NCBI GenBank assembly: GCA_036346375.1
Contig: CM070514.1
Coordinates: 20,178,463-20,242,462, forward strand
Source of the DNA: Guadua angustifolia
Lineage: Eukaryota > Streptophyta > Magnoliopsida > Poales > Poaceae
Length of the DNA stretch: 64,000 bases
Direction of reading: 5' to 3'
Below are positions 22,325 to 33,740 of the stretch, one piece after another (the first letter of the stretch is position 1; each line of letters starts with the position of its first letter). The notes below the pieces were generated by a model. That model did no database searches. It was not told the origin of the DNA and worked only from the letters and a program-made list of their open reading frames with translations. The position numbers and the translations under genes were made by a program.

Positions 22325-24269
22325 CGACCTCTTCCTCCTCCCTACTACCGGATCTATTGTCCCTGCCGCCAGATTGTCCATCCCCGCAGTCACGTGCTTC
22401 TCCAGGCCATCATCTCCTCCACTCCTAGTCGCCCCCTCTTCTCCACTCCTAGGCACTGCCTCATTGCCTGCCTGGTCATGGCCTCCTTGCCCTCCTAGTT
22501 GTCACCACCTCGCCCTCCCTATTGTCACCTCCTCCACTCCCAGTCCCTGCCTCGTCCACTCTGGGTAAAATTTCTCTAACATGATAAAGATATAGTAGTA
22601 TATATCAAGCATATATAGGAAGATTAAACAATTTTGGTTCATTTCTAGACAAAGATGAAGTAAAAATATATTGGTAATTCAAAGCATGTTTAAAATGTTT
22701 ATCAAACTTTAAATTGTTTAACTGCACATATATTGGTAAATACAATGCTCCCCAAAAGGAATTTCAATTCATAACCGAGAAACCTCAAAAAGCGGAGGCT
22801 ATTGCAGTTCTTTTGCCAAATACGACCATACCAGTGGTTAAATGCGAGTAAGTAGTAGATCTGAGGATTAGTCTGCGGTTTGCAACTTTTTCCAATTTCC
22901 ACTATGAATACATTCTATACTTCATTAGTTTTTTACCTGTTACTCACAATCATTAAGGTTCCATTACTTATTTTGAGACGTCACTACTTCTTGTGAATCA
23001 ACTAATAATTAGTTTGTAGAGGTGAGCTTATGAATTAGCTACATGACATAGTGAGGCATTGTGATGCAACCCACACTGTACAAGTTAAATTTATCCATGT
23101 ATTTGATCTTGCCAAGTTTTTACCTATCAAAGTACCACTATGATAGTTGCACAGTTATGCTGTTGCTTGTGCTTACTATTTTGCATACTTAGCAATACTA
23201 GTTGGCACTCAGTACAAGCTCTTTTTGTTAGTTGTCTTCATTTGCTAATTTATGCATGTATTTTATCTTGTCAAGTTTTTATCTATCAAAATATACTGAT
23301 TGTACTCTTTACTGTCTTGTAAAGAGCCAGACAATTTAATTGTCTTAGAGACCTTGCACGCGGAGAGGCATTTGTTCAATGAGGAATTTGGATTCTATAT
23401 TTCTCAAGTTGTATGCTCAATGATGTATTCGGGATTTTAGAAACTGAATTGAACAATTACATAGTAGTAGTTAAAGTGAGTGACCCATCACAACTGAACA
23501 ATACTAACACATGTGACAAATTTCACTACTAATCATTGTTACACATGTCATTCGCAATTGCAAAACAAAGTAGTACCTAGCCATACATCACAATACACAA
23601 TCACACAAACACAGATCACAAATTAACATTCACAGTGCACATAGTAGAGAACAATTAAACTCGAGCAACTAATCTTTATCTTTAGTAATTGGAGGCTCTC
23701 CTAGAAGTCCACACATTAATTGTGAAAAAGAAAACATCATAACCATCCACATTTCATAATTCATTCATCCTATGGCAACGAAAGAGTTTAATGCATCAGA
23801 AGTGATTCATAATTTAGGAAGGTAAAGGGTTCAAGACCTTATTTGCTAAGATAATTGTCTAGTTCAACTTATGATTAATCTTACCCTGATGTACTGGAAG
23901 TAAGAGATTAATCTCTAGCAGTTCTATACCTTGTGACGAGGAGGCTGAAGGTCCAACCTTTAGCAGCCCAACACCTAAGAGCACACTTTGCCATTCAATT
24001 ATTTATCAATTTGTTAAATAGACATGATTCATTGCCTAGCCAACATAAATTTTATGAATTTCTTCATCTCTTTAATTGGTTATTGTAATTAATCCTCAAG
24101 TATTGTAATATGATTAATAAGACTGTTCATTATCATATACATGCTTAAATACCTGAATATGAGCTGCTCTTATGCTTTGATATTAGATAATACCATTTTT
24201 CGGTATCAATTTCTTTCCTTATTCTAAAGAATAAAGAAACCCTTTTTAAACCGTCTACTAAAAAAGAAG
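22325..24269. other. Non-coding CACTA-1 interior between TNP2 and the second gene
   Basis: The first 250 bases are CT-rich. The rest is AT-rich with no supported ORF. A degenerate repeat (CATGTATTTGATCTTGCCAAG near 23096, and a close copy near 23256) is present. In related elements this position is an intergenic region or intron. Confidence 0.4.
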
Positions 24270-25259
24270 ATGACGTCCCCTCAATCCTCACCGTTGAATG
24301 GATCTAATGAGCCGAAGATAGAAAAACCAAGGCGCAGTCCAGGAGGCGTAAATAAAAGGCCCCAAAGTCGATATTCCATCATGGCGGTCAATCTGCAGGG
24401 TGGGGCCCGCACCCAACCTCCGAAGGCGGTGAATGCATTCCAGAGCTTGTGCAGGATAGTTGAACGAGAACGGGTCCCAACACCCGTCCATCCTAGAAGT
24501 CACTGACCAACAGAAGCGCAACAACATAGTGACAAATTTTTTTGCATCGTTCGAGATCCCAAAAGATATCGTGCGTCTAGTACAATGATACGCATTGCTA
24601 GTGGTGGGGAAAATGTGGAAGAACTTCAAGAGCATATTTGTCACAAATTACATCAAGAAGAAAAGGACTCAATTCTCTAAGTATGGTTTCATTGATGAAG
24701 TCGTATAGCAATAATTTATTTAGATGAAGACGACAAAGAAACTTGTGCATCAAAGTAAAGTGCTCAAGACCCTCCAGGCCTAGAACACCCACCCTATGGA
24801 TTCGGCACCACTGGGTATGCGAGGTAAGATCAAGCAATGGAGGAGAGAGGATGAGGAGACACTTCTGATGGGGGCATCCTCGCCATGTGTCGGGTTACAC
24901 AAAGGTCACTATAGACTACATGAATAAATATTTCAAGCCCATCCTACTGGAGATGCTCCCAAATGAAGAGATCGTGACACTTGGGGATGTTGTTAACACA
25001 TTCATCCAGACGACTGTCCTCCAGCACCGGAGCAACATGTAGAACATGATCCACTTGCTACGGCGGAGCTACCAGAGCCACCAGCTGCACTAAAGCGGGC
25101 CACCAAACCATCTATCGTGCCAAGAGCATCAGTGCAAGCCAATACAATACTTTATGCCCACTCCGCTCTTGTGAAAATGACCAAAAGTGGAAAGAGAGAC
25201 AAGGGAAAATCTAAGCTGATCATGTAGGACCTGGAATATAAATATGCCCCATTGGCTAG
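24270..25259 (+). pseudogene. CACTA-1 second gene, part 1: Transposase_24 (Ptta/En/Spm) domain
   Basis: The plus strand shows MWKNFKSIFVTNYIKKKR and TQFSKYGFIDEVV (about 24609-24708), then FI*MKTTKKLVHQ, GKIKQWRREDEETLL and related pieces. This is the plant transposase family (Ptta/En/Spm, Transposase_24) found in the second ORF of grass CACTA elements. Stops and frameshifts are frequent. The start at 24270 is uncertain. The gene is cut at 25259 by Gypsy-2 and its Ulp1-like part resumes at about 36347. Confidence 0.72.
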
Positions 25260-25945
25260 TGTCGACGATCGGGATCGCCGACCGCAAGAAGTGAGTTAGG
25301 GGTTGGTGTGATACGGGACCCGAGCTGCGCTTCACTTAGTCGGAGGAGAAGTATGGATGTGGTTATGGTCAGAGCGAGATGACAACGAGCGGGAGACCGA
25401 GATTTATACTGGTTCGAGCCCCTGGGGAGGAAATAGCTCTACTCCAGTCGCCTTGCGGCAGTTCCTTTGGCTAATTCTGAGTACAAAGGTGCTTTACAGC
25501 TCAAGTTCAACAATGGCTAAGTCTAAGCTTGAGCTAGGGCGCGTTGTGTGTTGTCTTCGTCTGCCTCCAAAGGACTGTGTTCCCTAGGTTTTTATATCTC
25601 CTCAGCACGCAACGGCCGGGCTAGATTCCCGGGGAGTGGCCCTCGTGCACGTTGAGGGCCGGCGGCAACTGCTTCCGATCTTGTTGTACGCATCCACTCC
25701 TGCCCCACGACCCGCGCCTTGAGCAACCGTCGGTCAAACTCTCGATCCGAAATCCAAGGGCGGATCGTGGCTTCGAATAAGGGCCCGCCTGAGCTCGAGG
25801 TCGAGCGAGGCCGTGCTCGGGTCTAGCGCGCTCTAGGTCGAGCACCTCGGCACGCGTCCAGGTCGAGATCGGGGGCCTCCCGAGCTCGGGGGGGTCCGTT
25901 GACCGCATGCCAGCCGGTCAAAGGACACCCAGCCCTCGTCAGCTA
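25260..25945 (-). repeat. 3' LTR of Gypsy-2
   Basis: It aligns along its length with 35678-36346, starting TGTCGACGATCGGGATCGCC and ending GCCCTCGTCAGCTA. The partner ends ...GCCA, so the terminal CA (TG on the element strand) has mutated here. On the element strand a G-rich stretch (25946-25955) precedes it and could be the polypurine tract. Confidence 0.88.
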
Positions 25946-25955
25946 GCCCCCGAGG
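25946..25955 (-). other. Probable polypurine tract of Gypsy-2
   Basis: The minus strand reads CCTCGGGGGC immediately upstream of the 3' LTR, where plus-strand DNA synthesis is primed. A matching CCCCCGAG block lies at the same place in Gypsy-3 (48721). Confidence 0.5.
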
Positions 25956-26348
25956 CTTAAGGTCGTGGCCGGAACATGGGCCGACCTTGAGCCTCCATAG
26001 CCGGGATCGATTCCCAGAACTCTTTGAGGTCGAGGTTGTGCGGGAATGTAACGCCAAGTCTTGAGGATACGACACCTGGCGCCTCTTGATCTCCGTCGCC
26101 CCGGTATGGATGCGAGCGGTTGGTGACACCTGCCATGCCTCGGAACCGCCGCCCCGGCCTTAATTGCATCTGTCAAATCGTGGCCGGCGGGTCCTCCGAA
26201 GCGCCGTGGTCTGGATTTGGCGACGGTGCGGCTTGTAAACCCAACAGACTCTGATCTCTCGAAGCTTCCCAACCGGTGCCTTTAGTCTTCCAAGCCCTTC
26301 GCCTAAGCAAAAACCTTCCTCCCCGCCGACCGAGATCGCATAAGCGCC

Positions 26349-29348
26349 ATGGCCAAGCTAGGGAGGAGCACTTTGTCGCCTTCGAGGATGAAGGAACCCA
26401 AGACCCTAGGGCTGCTCGACCCATTCACATGGCGGCTGCCGGGCAACGAGACCGAGCCAGCCCCCAGGGACGACGAAATCGTTTGCACCGAGCACTACGT
26501 CCTCTTCGGCCTGCGGACCCCGGAGAGCGAGTTCCTCTCCGTGGTCCTCACCAGCTGCGAGATCGAGCTCATAAACCTGGTGCCGAACTCCATTCTTACT
26601 CTCGCCATCTTTTCCCACTGTGCGAGGGTTCCTAGGAATCCTTCCCCACCCTCGCTCTTCTTTCGATACTTGACCTCTTAGCTCAGGGAAGGACCACGTG
26701 GTCGGGTGCCTCTATTTCCGACAGCGGATAGGGCTCAAGTGGTCCTTCCCTAAGGTCCAAGCTCGGGACTCCCTCGGCCGAGTGGGCGCCGGTTCTACTG
26801 AAGAAAGGGAGCTCGGCCGTGTTGTCATCGAGGGAAAGCCCGTCGACGGGAAGAAGGGGACCCCAGAATCGGGTGACCTCGAGGACGGCGAAGAGGCCAT
26901 TGCCGCCATACATCTCTGCGCCGAGCGCGGTCTCACTGGGCAGGCGATCGCCGTTGATTTCCTGCGGAACCGAGTGTCTCCCATGCAGAGGCGAACGCAC
27001 CCGTTCTTCGAGATCCAGGGGCGCATCGACCGACACGCGAGAATCGTCCGGTAAGCCCTTTCTGCCGTGGTCTTGCTCGAATCGCCCTTCGATGGTCCTG
27101 AAGGGCACCTCTTTTCACTCGAAGCGAGTCTTGAGTCGCCGCGGGATGTACGAGATGTTAGGAAATTGGCGACAACTATTCCATGGGCGTCCGTCCCAAG
27201 GAGCGTGCTCACCGAAAAACCGAGGTAAACCAATCAGACCAAGGGCTCGGCCGGCGGCCCCGAGGCCTTTCTTGACCCTCTCGTGCAAGACAGACCATCA
27301 AGAGCCGTTTGATCTGACAGAGGAGGATCCCGCTGCCGGGGGGCAGGGCAAGAAAGGGAAGAAGAGGCCTCCCGCTGCCGGAGCGGGCCACTCGGAGGCG
27401 AAGAAATCCCACGTCGAGTGGGGGGACCGTGCCATGGTAAGGATCCCACCGGTCGAGCCCCCGAGCTCGCGTCCGCGCGACCTGTCGGTTGATGAGCTTT
27501 TCCTCTTTGTAGCAACAGAGCGCGGCGGCCGCCGCCCGGACTTCGAGCCCCCAGCCGGCCCAGGGTGCTCGGGCTCGAGTCCTCGGGACCCGCATTCTTT
27601 GGCGACGCTGAGTCGCCCGAGTCCCGAGGTCCCAGTGGTGGGGCGCAGGCGGCGCGCTCCGTGGCACCGGCAGCAAGATCTTCGCCGACCCTCGGCGAGG
27701 CGAGGTGGTGACCTGTAAACCCGGCATCTTTAGGCCGCAACCCTCGCATCTTTCTCGGCTTAGTGTATGCTCTTGATCGCGGACCTTGGCGCCCGAGCTC
27801 GAAACTTGCCCGTTTGACGATGGTACATTATCGATGCGAGTTCGAGTCGAGGAGGAGGACACATTGAATTGGTCCCGCGACCGCCTCTCGCGCTAACGCG
27901 AACTCCGTCGGGTCGCCGAGAGCTGGTTCGAGCCGCGAGTTCGACCAAGGCCTCGACGACCTGAGCGATGACGAGCCCGAGCCCGCAACCGGTCGCGGAT
28001 TTCGACACCGGTGAGGCCCATGATGCAGCTGTCGACCATGACGCATCTGTCGACGTTGTCTCTCCTGGTGTCACCGCGAGGGAGGACACTCGAGCTTTGC
28101 GGCGCACCGGCGATACCGAGCTCCTCGGCCACGGCGCTCGAGCGTTGAGGCGCGGCGCCGCCGCCACCGAAGGTGACGAGCCTTGGTGCTCCGTGAATCT
28201 TGCCGGTATGGGTCGCCGTGTCTTGGCTGCGGCATCCGGGCCGTGGAGGTCGAGGATGCATGGCGGACCCGCCGCCATCCCTTTGGTGTCAAGACGAGTG
28301 AGGCCCGGCCGCGAGGTCGGGATCGATCGCCGCCGCCCCCGGTGGCGAGTTGAATCCACCGGAAGAGGTGGCGGAAGACCAGCCGCCATCGAGGCGGGAG
28401 CACAGGCCACAGCCCAAGCGCGCCCATGTAATCTTAGCGCCCGGTTCCAACACACGACGCCGATGAGGAGGAGAGATCCTCGCGATCGCATTGGACGGCC
28501 GTGAGGAGTTTACCGTGCGCTGGAGGCCATCTCCGCGAGGTAAGGGTCTTCTGCGCGCCGTAGTTCATAGCCTGAGCTCCTTGTCCACTCACATTTTGGG
28601 CCCCCCTTTCGCCGTCGTGAAGGTGATCGACCATGCCTCTCGTGGGCTACAAGGCCTTCGAGAGCATCTTGGCGTGCTAAGGGCCTCTGAGCGTGATAGA
28701 GGCGCGGAGGTCGGCGCTCAAGCTCATCGGGACCATAGAGGTCGGCGGGGGGCTCGGCAGAGCCCAAACTCGTCGTCTGCGCCCGACGATGAGGGCGCAG
28801 GAGGTAGCCCATGGCGAGCTCGGCGAGCCAAGGCCTCGACGCGACCACGGCTTTAAGGCCGTGGAGCAAAACGCTGCACGATCGACCAAAGCGCTCGAGG
28901 CGAGCGGGCTAAAGTTGAAGCTCTGGAGAAGGCTGCTGCCGAGCTGACGCCTCCCCAGCCGAAGGCATCCCCCGAGCTCGAGGCCAAGGTCCTGGAACTC
29001 GAAGAGAAGCTCGGGCACGCCAACAAGGCGGTCAAGGACGAGCGCGCCAAGGTCGAGGCACTGGAGAAAGCCACCGCGGACCGGTCGTCCTCCTCGGTGA
29101 AGGCGTCCCCCGAGCTCGAGGCCAAGCTCTCGGAGCTCGAAGGGAGACTTGAGCGCGCCAAAAAGGCGGCGGCGAGCGCGATGGCCCAACTCCAAGACGA
29201 ACGGCGCCGAGCTACGGATGCCTCCACGGTGGCCCTTCGAACGAGTGAGCTATCGCCCCGAGGTCAAGGTCGCCGAGCTCGAGCAAGAGAAGCTTGCCGC
29301 GAGATGGCCGATTGTAAATGGCGTTATAAAGCAAGTAATGTTCGATAG
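26349..29348 (+). pseudogene. Gypsy-2 antisense extra gene (aORF), Transposase_28 type
   Basis: It begins at ATG 26349 (MAKLGRSTLSPSRMKEP), about 400 bp inside the 3' LTR. VVLTSCEIELINLVPNSIL and then VVGCLYFRQRIGLKWSFP (26698 on) match the Transposase_28 homology of the other two copies, after a stop at 26681. Further exons carry ERGLTGQAIAVDFLRNRV, a basic linker (KGKKRPPAAG near 27350), and a coiled-coil region with repeated SPELEAK and LEEKLGHANKAV / LEGRLERAKKAA (28960-29200). The last segment reads REMADCKWRY and stops at 29346-29348. Its GC content is higher than in Gypsy-1. Function is unknown. Confidence 0.72.
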
Positions 29349-29931
29349 AAAGCGGTCGTTTTGTTTGGGGAACGAGGAAACCTTGTCCCGATTTAAATTC
29401 ATAGTCGTGGATACTTGTCCCTCGGCTTTGCTCGTTCGCCCGCTTCGCGCTCTCTTGGTCGCATAATCGATAGGATAGCCTTATCCGGCCCGTTAGGCAC
29501 GAGGTCGGCGGCGTGTGCCTTAGGCACAAAGCGAGACACAGACGAGCGGCCACGACCAGTAGAGTAGAGAAAAAAGCCCGCAAGAGAGTGACACAAAGCG
29601 AGCCCGCTAAGCGGATGGCCACACTCAGGTTAATGCTCGAGCAACCATCACGACCATGCGCATTTGCTCAACGACCAAAGTGGCGAGGCCCTCGGCTCGG
29701 GCGAACGCAGGGGAGAGCTAGATCGCGAAGATGTTAAACTACGTTTAGCTCGTCGACTGGGGTGAACGTCAAGCCCGCGACATGTAGACCAAGAGCAAAC
29801 GTGCTGTGCGCGAAAGGTCGTGCTCGAACGCAGAAAAGGCTCGTACAAAGAATGGCAACAATCACAAGTGAAAGCAATCATAAAGGGTGAAAAAGGAACA
29901 ATCAGTTTTATTGAAATGTAAGGTATAGAGT
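29349..29931. other. Convergent region between aORF and gag-pol of Gypsy-2
   Basis: Several ORFs appear on both strands but none matches a known Tat protein. This is where transcripts from the two strands would meet. The corresponding region in Gypsy-3 is 58411-59107. Confidence 0.4.
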
Positions 29932-31146
29932 TTACACATAAAATTTCCGAAGCTGATCTATGTTCCACGAGCTAGAGAGCTCTCTGCCATCGGGCATCGC
30001 TAGCCGGTAAGCCCCTGTGCGATCTGTTGAAACGACTCTATAGGGGCCCTCCCACCGTGGGGACAACTTGTTGGTCTTTGGGACGAGCCACGAATCCGTC
30101 TCGGGGCTAGGTCCCCAACAAGGAGCTTCTAGGTCGCATCGACCGAGACGCATGTCTGTGAAGAGCTTGCGGGTAGTCGTTGATCGTAGCGATTACGGCA
30201 TCTTACTTCTTCCGCGAGGGTAAGGTCGAGAGACCGTTCGTGCTCAAGTCGACTTGGTCGACCAAAGTGACCTGGCGAGCCAGCGTGACCTTGGGAGGCG
30301 GGGCGGCTTCGATCTGCAACACGAGTTTGGAAGGGTGTGGACCCTGTGGCTCGGCTTGTCGTGGTACGAATAGACCATAGAACGGTGGGAAGTTCGTCCA
30401 CCCAGGTCTTGCCGTAGCGTTCGAGCTCATCTGCAACTCTTTTCTTGATGCCCTGGACGATTTGCCCGTTGGCGCGTTCCGCTGCTCCGTTGCTCTGGGG
30501 GTGAGCCACCGAAGCGAAGCATATTTTGACGCCGAGTTCCTCGCAAAACTCCTGGAACAACTCACTGGTAAACTGGGTACCATTGTCAGTGATAATTTTG
30601 CATGGAACTCCGTACCTGGTGACCACGAACAAGCGAAAAAACGAATCGCCGCCCGAAAGCGTTGATGGTCGAGGCTGGTTGACCGATCCACTTGGTGAAG
30701 GTGTCGATGGCCACGAACAGGAACTTCTTTCGCCCGACCGCTTGAAGAAAAGGGCCGAGGATATCCAGCCCCCATGTCGAGAAGGGCTAGGTGAGCGGGA
30801 TGGTCTGGAGCGCGTAGGCGGGCTGGTGCGACTTCCGGGCGTGGAATTGGCATGCGCGGCAAGTGCGGACGATATCACGAGCATCTTGAAGGGATGTTGG
30901 CCAATAATACCCCATGCGGAAGGTCTTGCCGACCATCGTCCTGTACGAAGAATGTGCTCCACAGAGGCCCGAATGGATGTCGTTTAATAGGTACTTACCC
31001 TCCTCTGTGGAGACGCACCGCGCCAGGATGCCGGAAACATGTCGCCTGTGAGCTTCCCTTTGGCGAGCGTGTATAGACTCGCCCGGACTTGATCCAGCTC
31101 CTCTCGGCAGGGTCGGGTGGTAGGTCGCCCCGTGCAAGGAAATCAC
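29932..31146 (-). pseudogene. Gypsy-2 integrase
   Basis: The zinc-binding module (DIHSGLCGAH ... CRACQFHAR, HHCC complete) is at 31146-30787. The DDE core follows in another frame with LFVVTRYGVPCKIITDNGTQ and HPQSNGAAERANG, so the second Asp and the Glu are present. The C-terminal module reads SPRWEGPYRVV and TGAYRLAMPDG, ending at the stop near 29932. At least two frameshifts disrupt it. Confidence 0.83.
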
Positions 31147-31816
31147 AGATGGATTTGGCCCAGGGAGGTTTACCTTCGACCGCCACGAGCAAGGCCTCCC
31201 GTTCGGAGATCGAGGGAGCTGCCAACGCCTCTAGGATGACGTCGGGTGGGATCTCGTCGTCGGAAGAGGCGAGCTTGGAGAGGAAATCGGTGCTGGAGTT
31301 GTCCTTCCTGGGGATGTGCTTGAGCTCCAGGTTCTGAAACCACTTCTCCATTTTGCGCACCTCGGCAAGGTCTTTTGCCATCGAGTCTCCCGAGCATTGG
31401 TACTCCTTGTTGTACTGGTTGACGACGAGCTGGGAGTCGCCCTTTACGATCAACCGGCGCACGCCCAAAGCCTTGCAAGCTCGGAGGCCCGCCAAGAGAG
31501 CTTCGTACTCTGCCACATTATTGGTCGCCGCGAACCCAAAACGAACCACGTACCTCAGCTGGTCGCCGCGCGGTGTGAGAATAAGGATGCCAGCCCCCGA
31601 GCGCTTGAAGGACCTCGAGCCGTCGAAGAACATGACCCAAGGCTTTTCGTCCTCAACCTCCGGCTCGAGGCGATTATACACCGCCGACCACGAAGTCGGC
31701 GAGCACCTGTGACTTGATGGCTGTTCGAGCGACGACCTGGACATCAAACGCCGCCAATTCCATAGCCCACTTGGCGACGCGCCCGCTGCCGTCTGGGTTT
31801 CGCAAGATGTCTCCAA
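30995..31816 (-). pseudogene. Gypsy-2 RNase H domain
   Basis: The frame holds all four expected acidic residues: FFDGS, AEYEALLAG, VKGDSQLV and STDFLSKL. It runs on through the linker (SKLASSDDEIPPDVIL) toward integrase but leaves frame near 31080. This is the best preserved part of Gypsy-2 pol. Confidence 0.85.
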
Positions 31817-32963
31817 GCGGGAAGTTGCTCGGGACGACCACGAAATGCGCCTGAAAATAGTGCTTGGAGCTTGCGCGACGCCATGAGGAGAGCATCAGAG
31901 CCTTCAGACTGCGGGTAGCGCTCGCCGGGCGTGCAAGACCGCCGGCGTAATAAATTGAGTCTTCTTTGAGACCCGTTACGCCACCAGATGGGAACCGGCG
32001 TGGGCGGTGGCAGCGAGGTAGAGCGACAACTCTCGCCAAAGTTGTGGTGTTGTAAGGAGGGTGGGGGCAGCGGTATACCTTCAGCTCGTCGAAGGACGCT
32101 GCGCCTCGAGTCCACTCGATGCCCCGTGCTTGCGAGTTTGGAAGAACGGAGCCAGCGCTCGCCGAGCCTCGAGATGAACTTCTTGAGGCGGCCATGCGGC
32201 GGTGAGGCCACGACTGCTTGATTGAGGTCGGGGGCGCCATCTTCTTGATCGCCTCGATCTTCTCCGGATTCGGGCCAACCCTCGAGCCCCCGATCATGTA
32301 GCCGAGCACCTTGCCCGACGCCGCGCCGAACACGCACTTTTCGGGATTGAGCTTGATCTCGTGCCTGTTTAGGTTGGCGAAGGTTTCCTCGAGGTCGCAA
32401 ACGTGGTCACCCTCGGAGGGGCTCTTGACGATGATGTCGTCCACGTAGACCTCAAGGTTTCACTCGATCTGGGGTTCGAATGTCTTGGTCATCAGGCGCT
32501 GAAATGTGGCCCCCACATTGCGCAGACCAAACGACATGGTCGTATAGCAATAGGTGCCAAACGGCGTGACGAAGGAAGTCTTGCTCTCTTCGTCGACCGT
32601 CGACTTGATCTGGTGGTACCCGGTAGGCATCCAAGAAGCTCAACATCTTGGCATTAGCGGTGGAGTCGGCGATCCGTCGATCTTGTGAGCGAAGTTATCC
32701 CGAACAAGCCGAGTTTAACCCGTATGGTCGACGCACATTCTCCACTTTCCTCCTTCTTACGCACGATGGCCGGGTTGGCGACCACTCGGAGTAGTCAATC
32801 TCACGGATGAAACCGCCTTCAAGATCTTGTCAAGATTCTCCTTGATGACCGCGACCTTCTCCGGGAGAAGCGACGCACTTTGGCGCCTGGTAGAGCGGGT
32901 CTCACCTGCAACTTGTGCTCGATCACCTCCCTCGAGACGCCGGGCATGTCCGCGGGTTCCCAT
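31817..32963 (-). pseudogene. Gypsy-2 reverse transcriptase, frameshifted
   Basis: The catalytic motif YVDDIIVKS is visible at about 32427-32453. Downstream are NRHEIKLNPEKCVFG and GKVLGYMI (32444-32260). Upstream pieces (VANPAIV, KLGLF, LLGCLPG) occur in other frames. At least five indels break the domain. The damage is mostly single-base, unlike Gypsy-1 RT, which is open for 283 codons. Confidence 0.75.
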
Positions 32964-33008
32964 GCGAATACCCTTGTTGGCGCGAAGGAAGGCGACGAGC
33001 TCGAGTTC

Positions 33009-33740
33009 CTATTTGGAACTCAGCTCGGCCGAGACGTGGATGCACTTGGTCGGGTCGCCCTCCTCGAGCGGCACGGCCTTCGTCGCCCCACTGGGCTGGA
33101 TCGCCGCCTTCTGGCGGGCGTTCTTTGCCATCGCCTCCGGACCTCGCTGGGGCAGCATACCTGCAAGAGCCAAGGCCTTGGTCTCACACCCATGCGCCGC
33201 CTGCAGGTCGCCCCGCACGGTGATGATGCCGTTCGGGCCAGGCAGCTTCATACATCGATGGCCATAATGGTTGGCCACCACAAACTTGACCAAGGCAGGC
33301 CGCCCGAGAATGGCGTTATGCGGAGGTCACCCTCGACCACCTCGAAGGTGACCATTTCGGTCTGAAGTTGTCGAGTCCCGAAGGTCACGGGCAAGACCAC
33401 GCCTGGGAATGGTCGAGCTCCGGGGCGATCGAAGAAGGGTATGGCGGCGCTCTTGACCTTCGACCGGGAATCTGCATCGGTCGAGTGCTCCTGCGCACAA
33501 GTTTAGAGACTGCCGCCGTCGACCATGACGCGCCCGACCGCGATATTGCCGATGGTCGGAGTCACGACCAAAGCGGTCTTGTGTCTCGAGCCATACTGGA
33601 GGGCATCCTCCGGAGAGAAGGTGATGGTGGCTGACCCACTTGCGTGGCTGCTCGATGGGCCTTCGGTGGCGACTGGTAGATGGCTCATGTGGCTTTAACC
33701 TCCGCTGGGTGGTAAGCCGACGAGCTACCAAAGATGACAT
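33009..33740 (-). pseudogene. Gypsy-2 aspartic protease
   Basis: The active site VMVDGGSL is intact at about 33503-33530, preceded by ALVVTPTIGNIAVGRV. A stop follows directly. MVKFVVANHYGHRCMKLPG and GIITVRGDLQAAH are read farther on (33293-33009). The order and motifs match the protease-to-RT linker of Gypsy-1. Confidence 0.78.

Noticed and set aside
18480..22570. Host gene 5' region suggested by CT-rich leader-like DNA around the solo LTR
   Set aside because: No coding exon follows, and both sides belong to CACTA-1 by the genes that flank them.
26683..28504. Several minus- and plus-strand ORFs of 100-300 codons in other frames
   Set aside because: They are shadows of the GC-rich antisense gene of Gypsy-2. 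Their proteins are Arg/Pro/Gly-rich with no domains.
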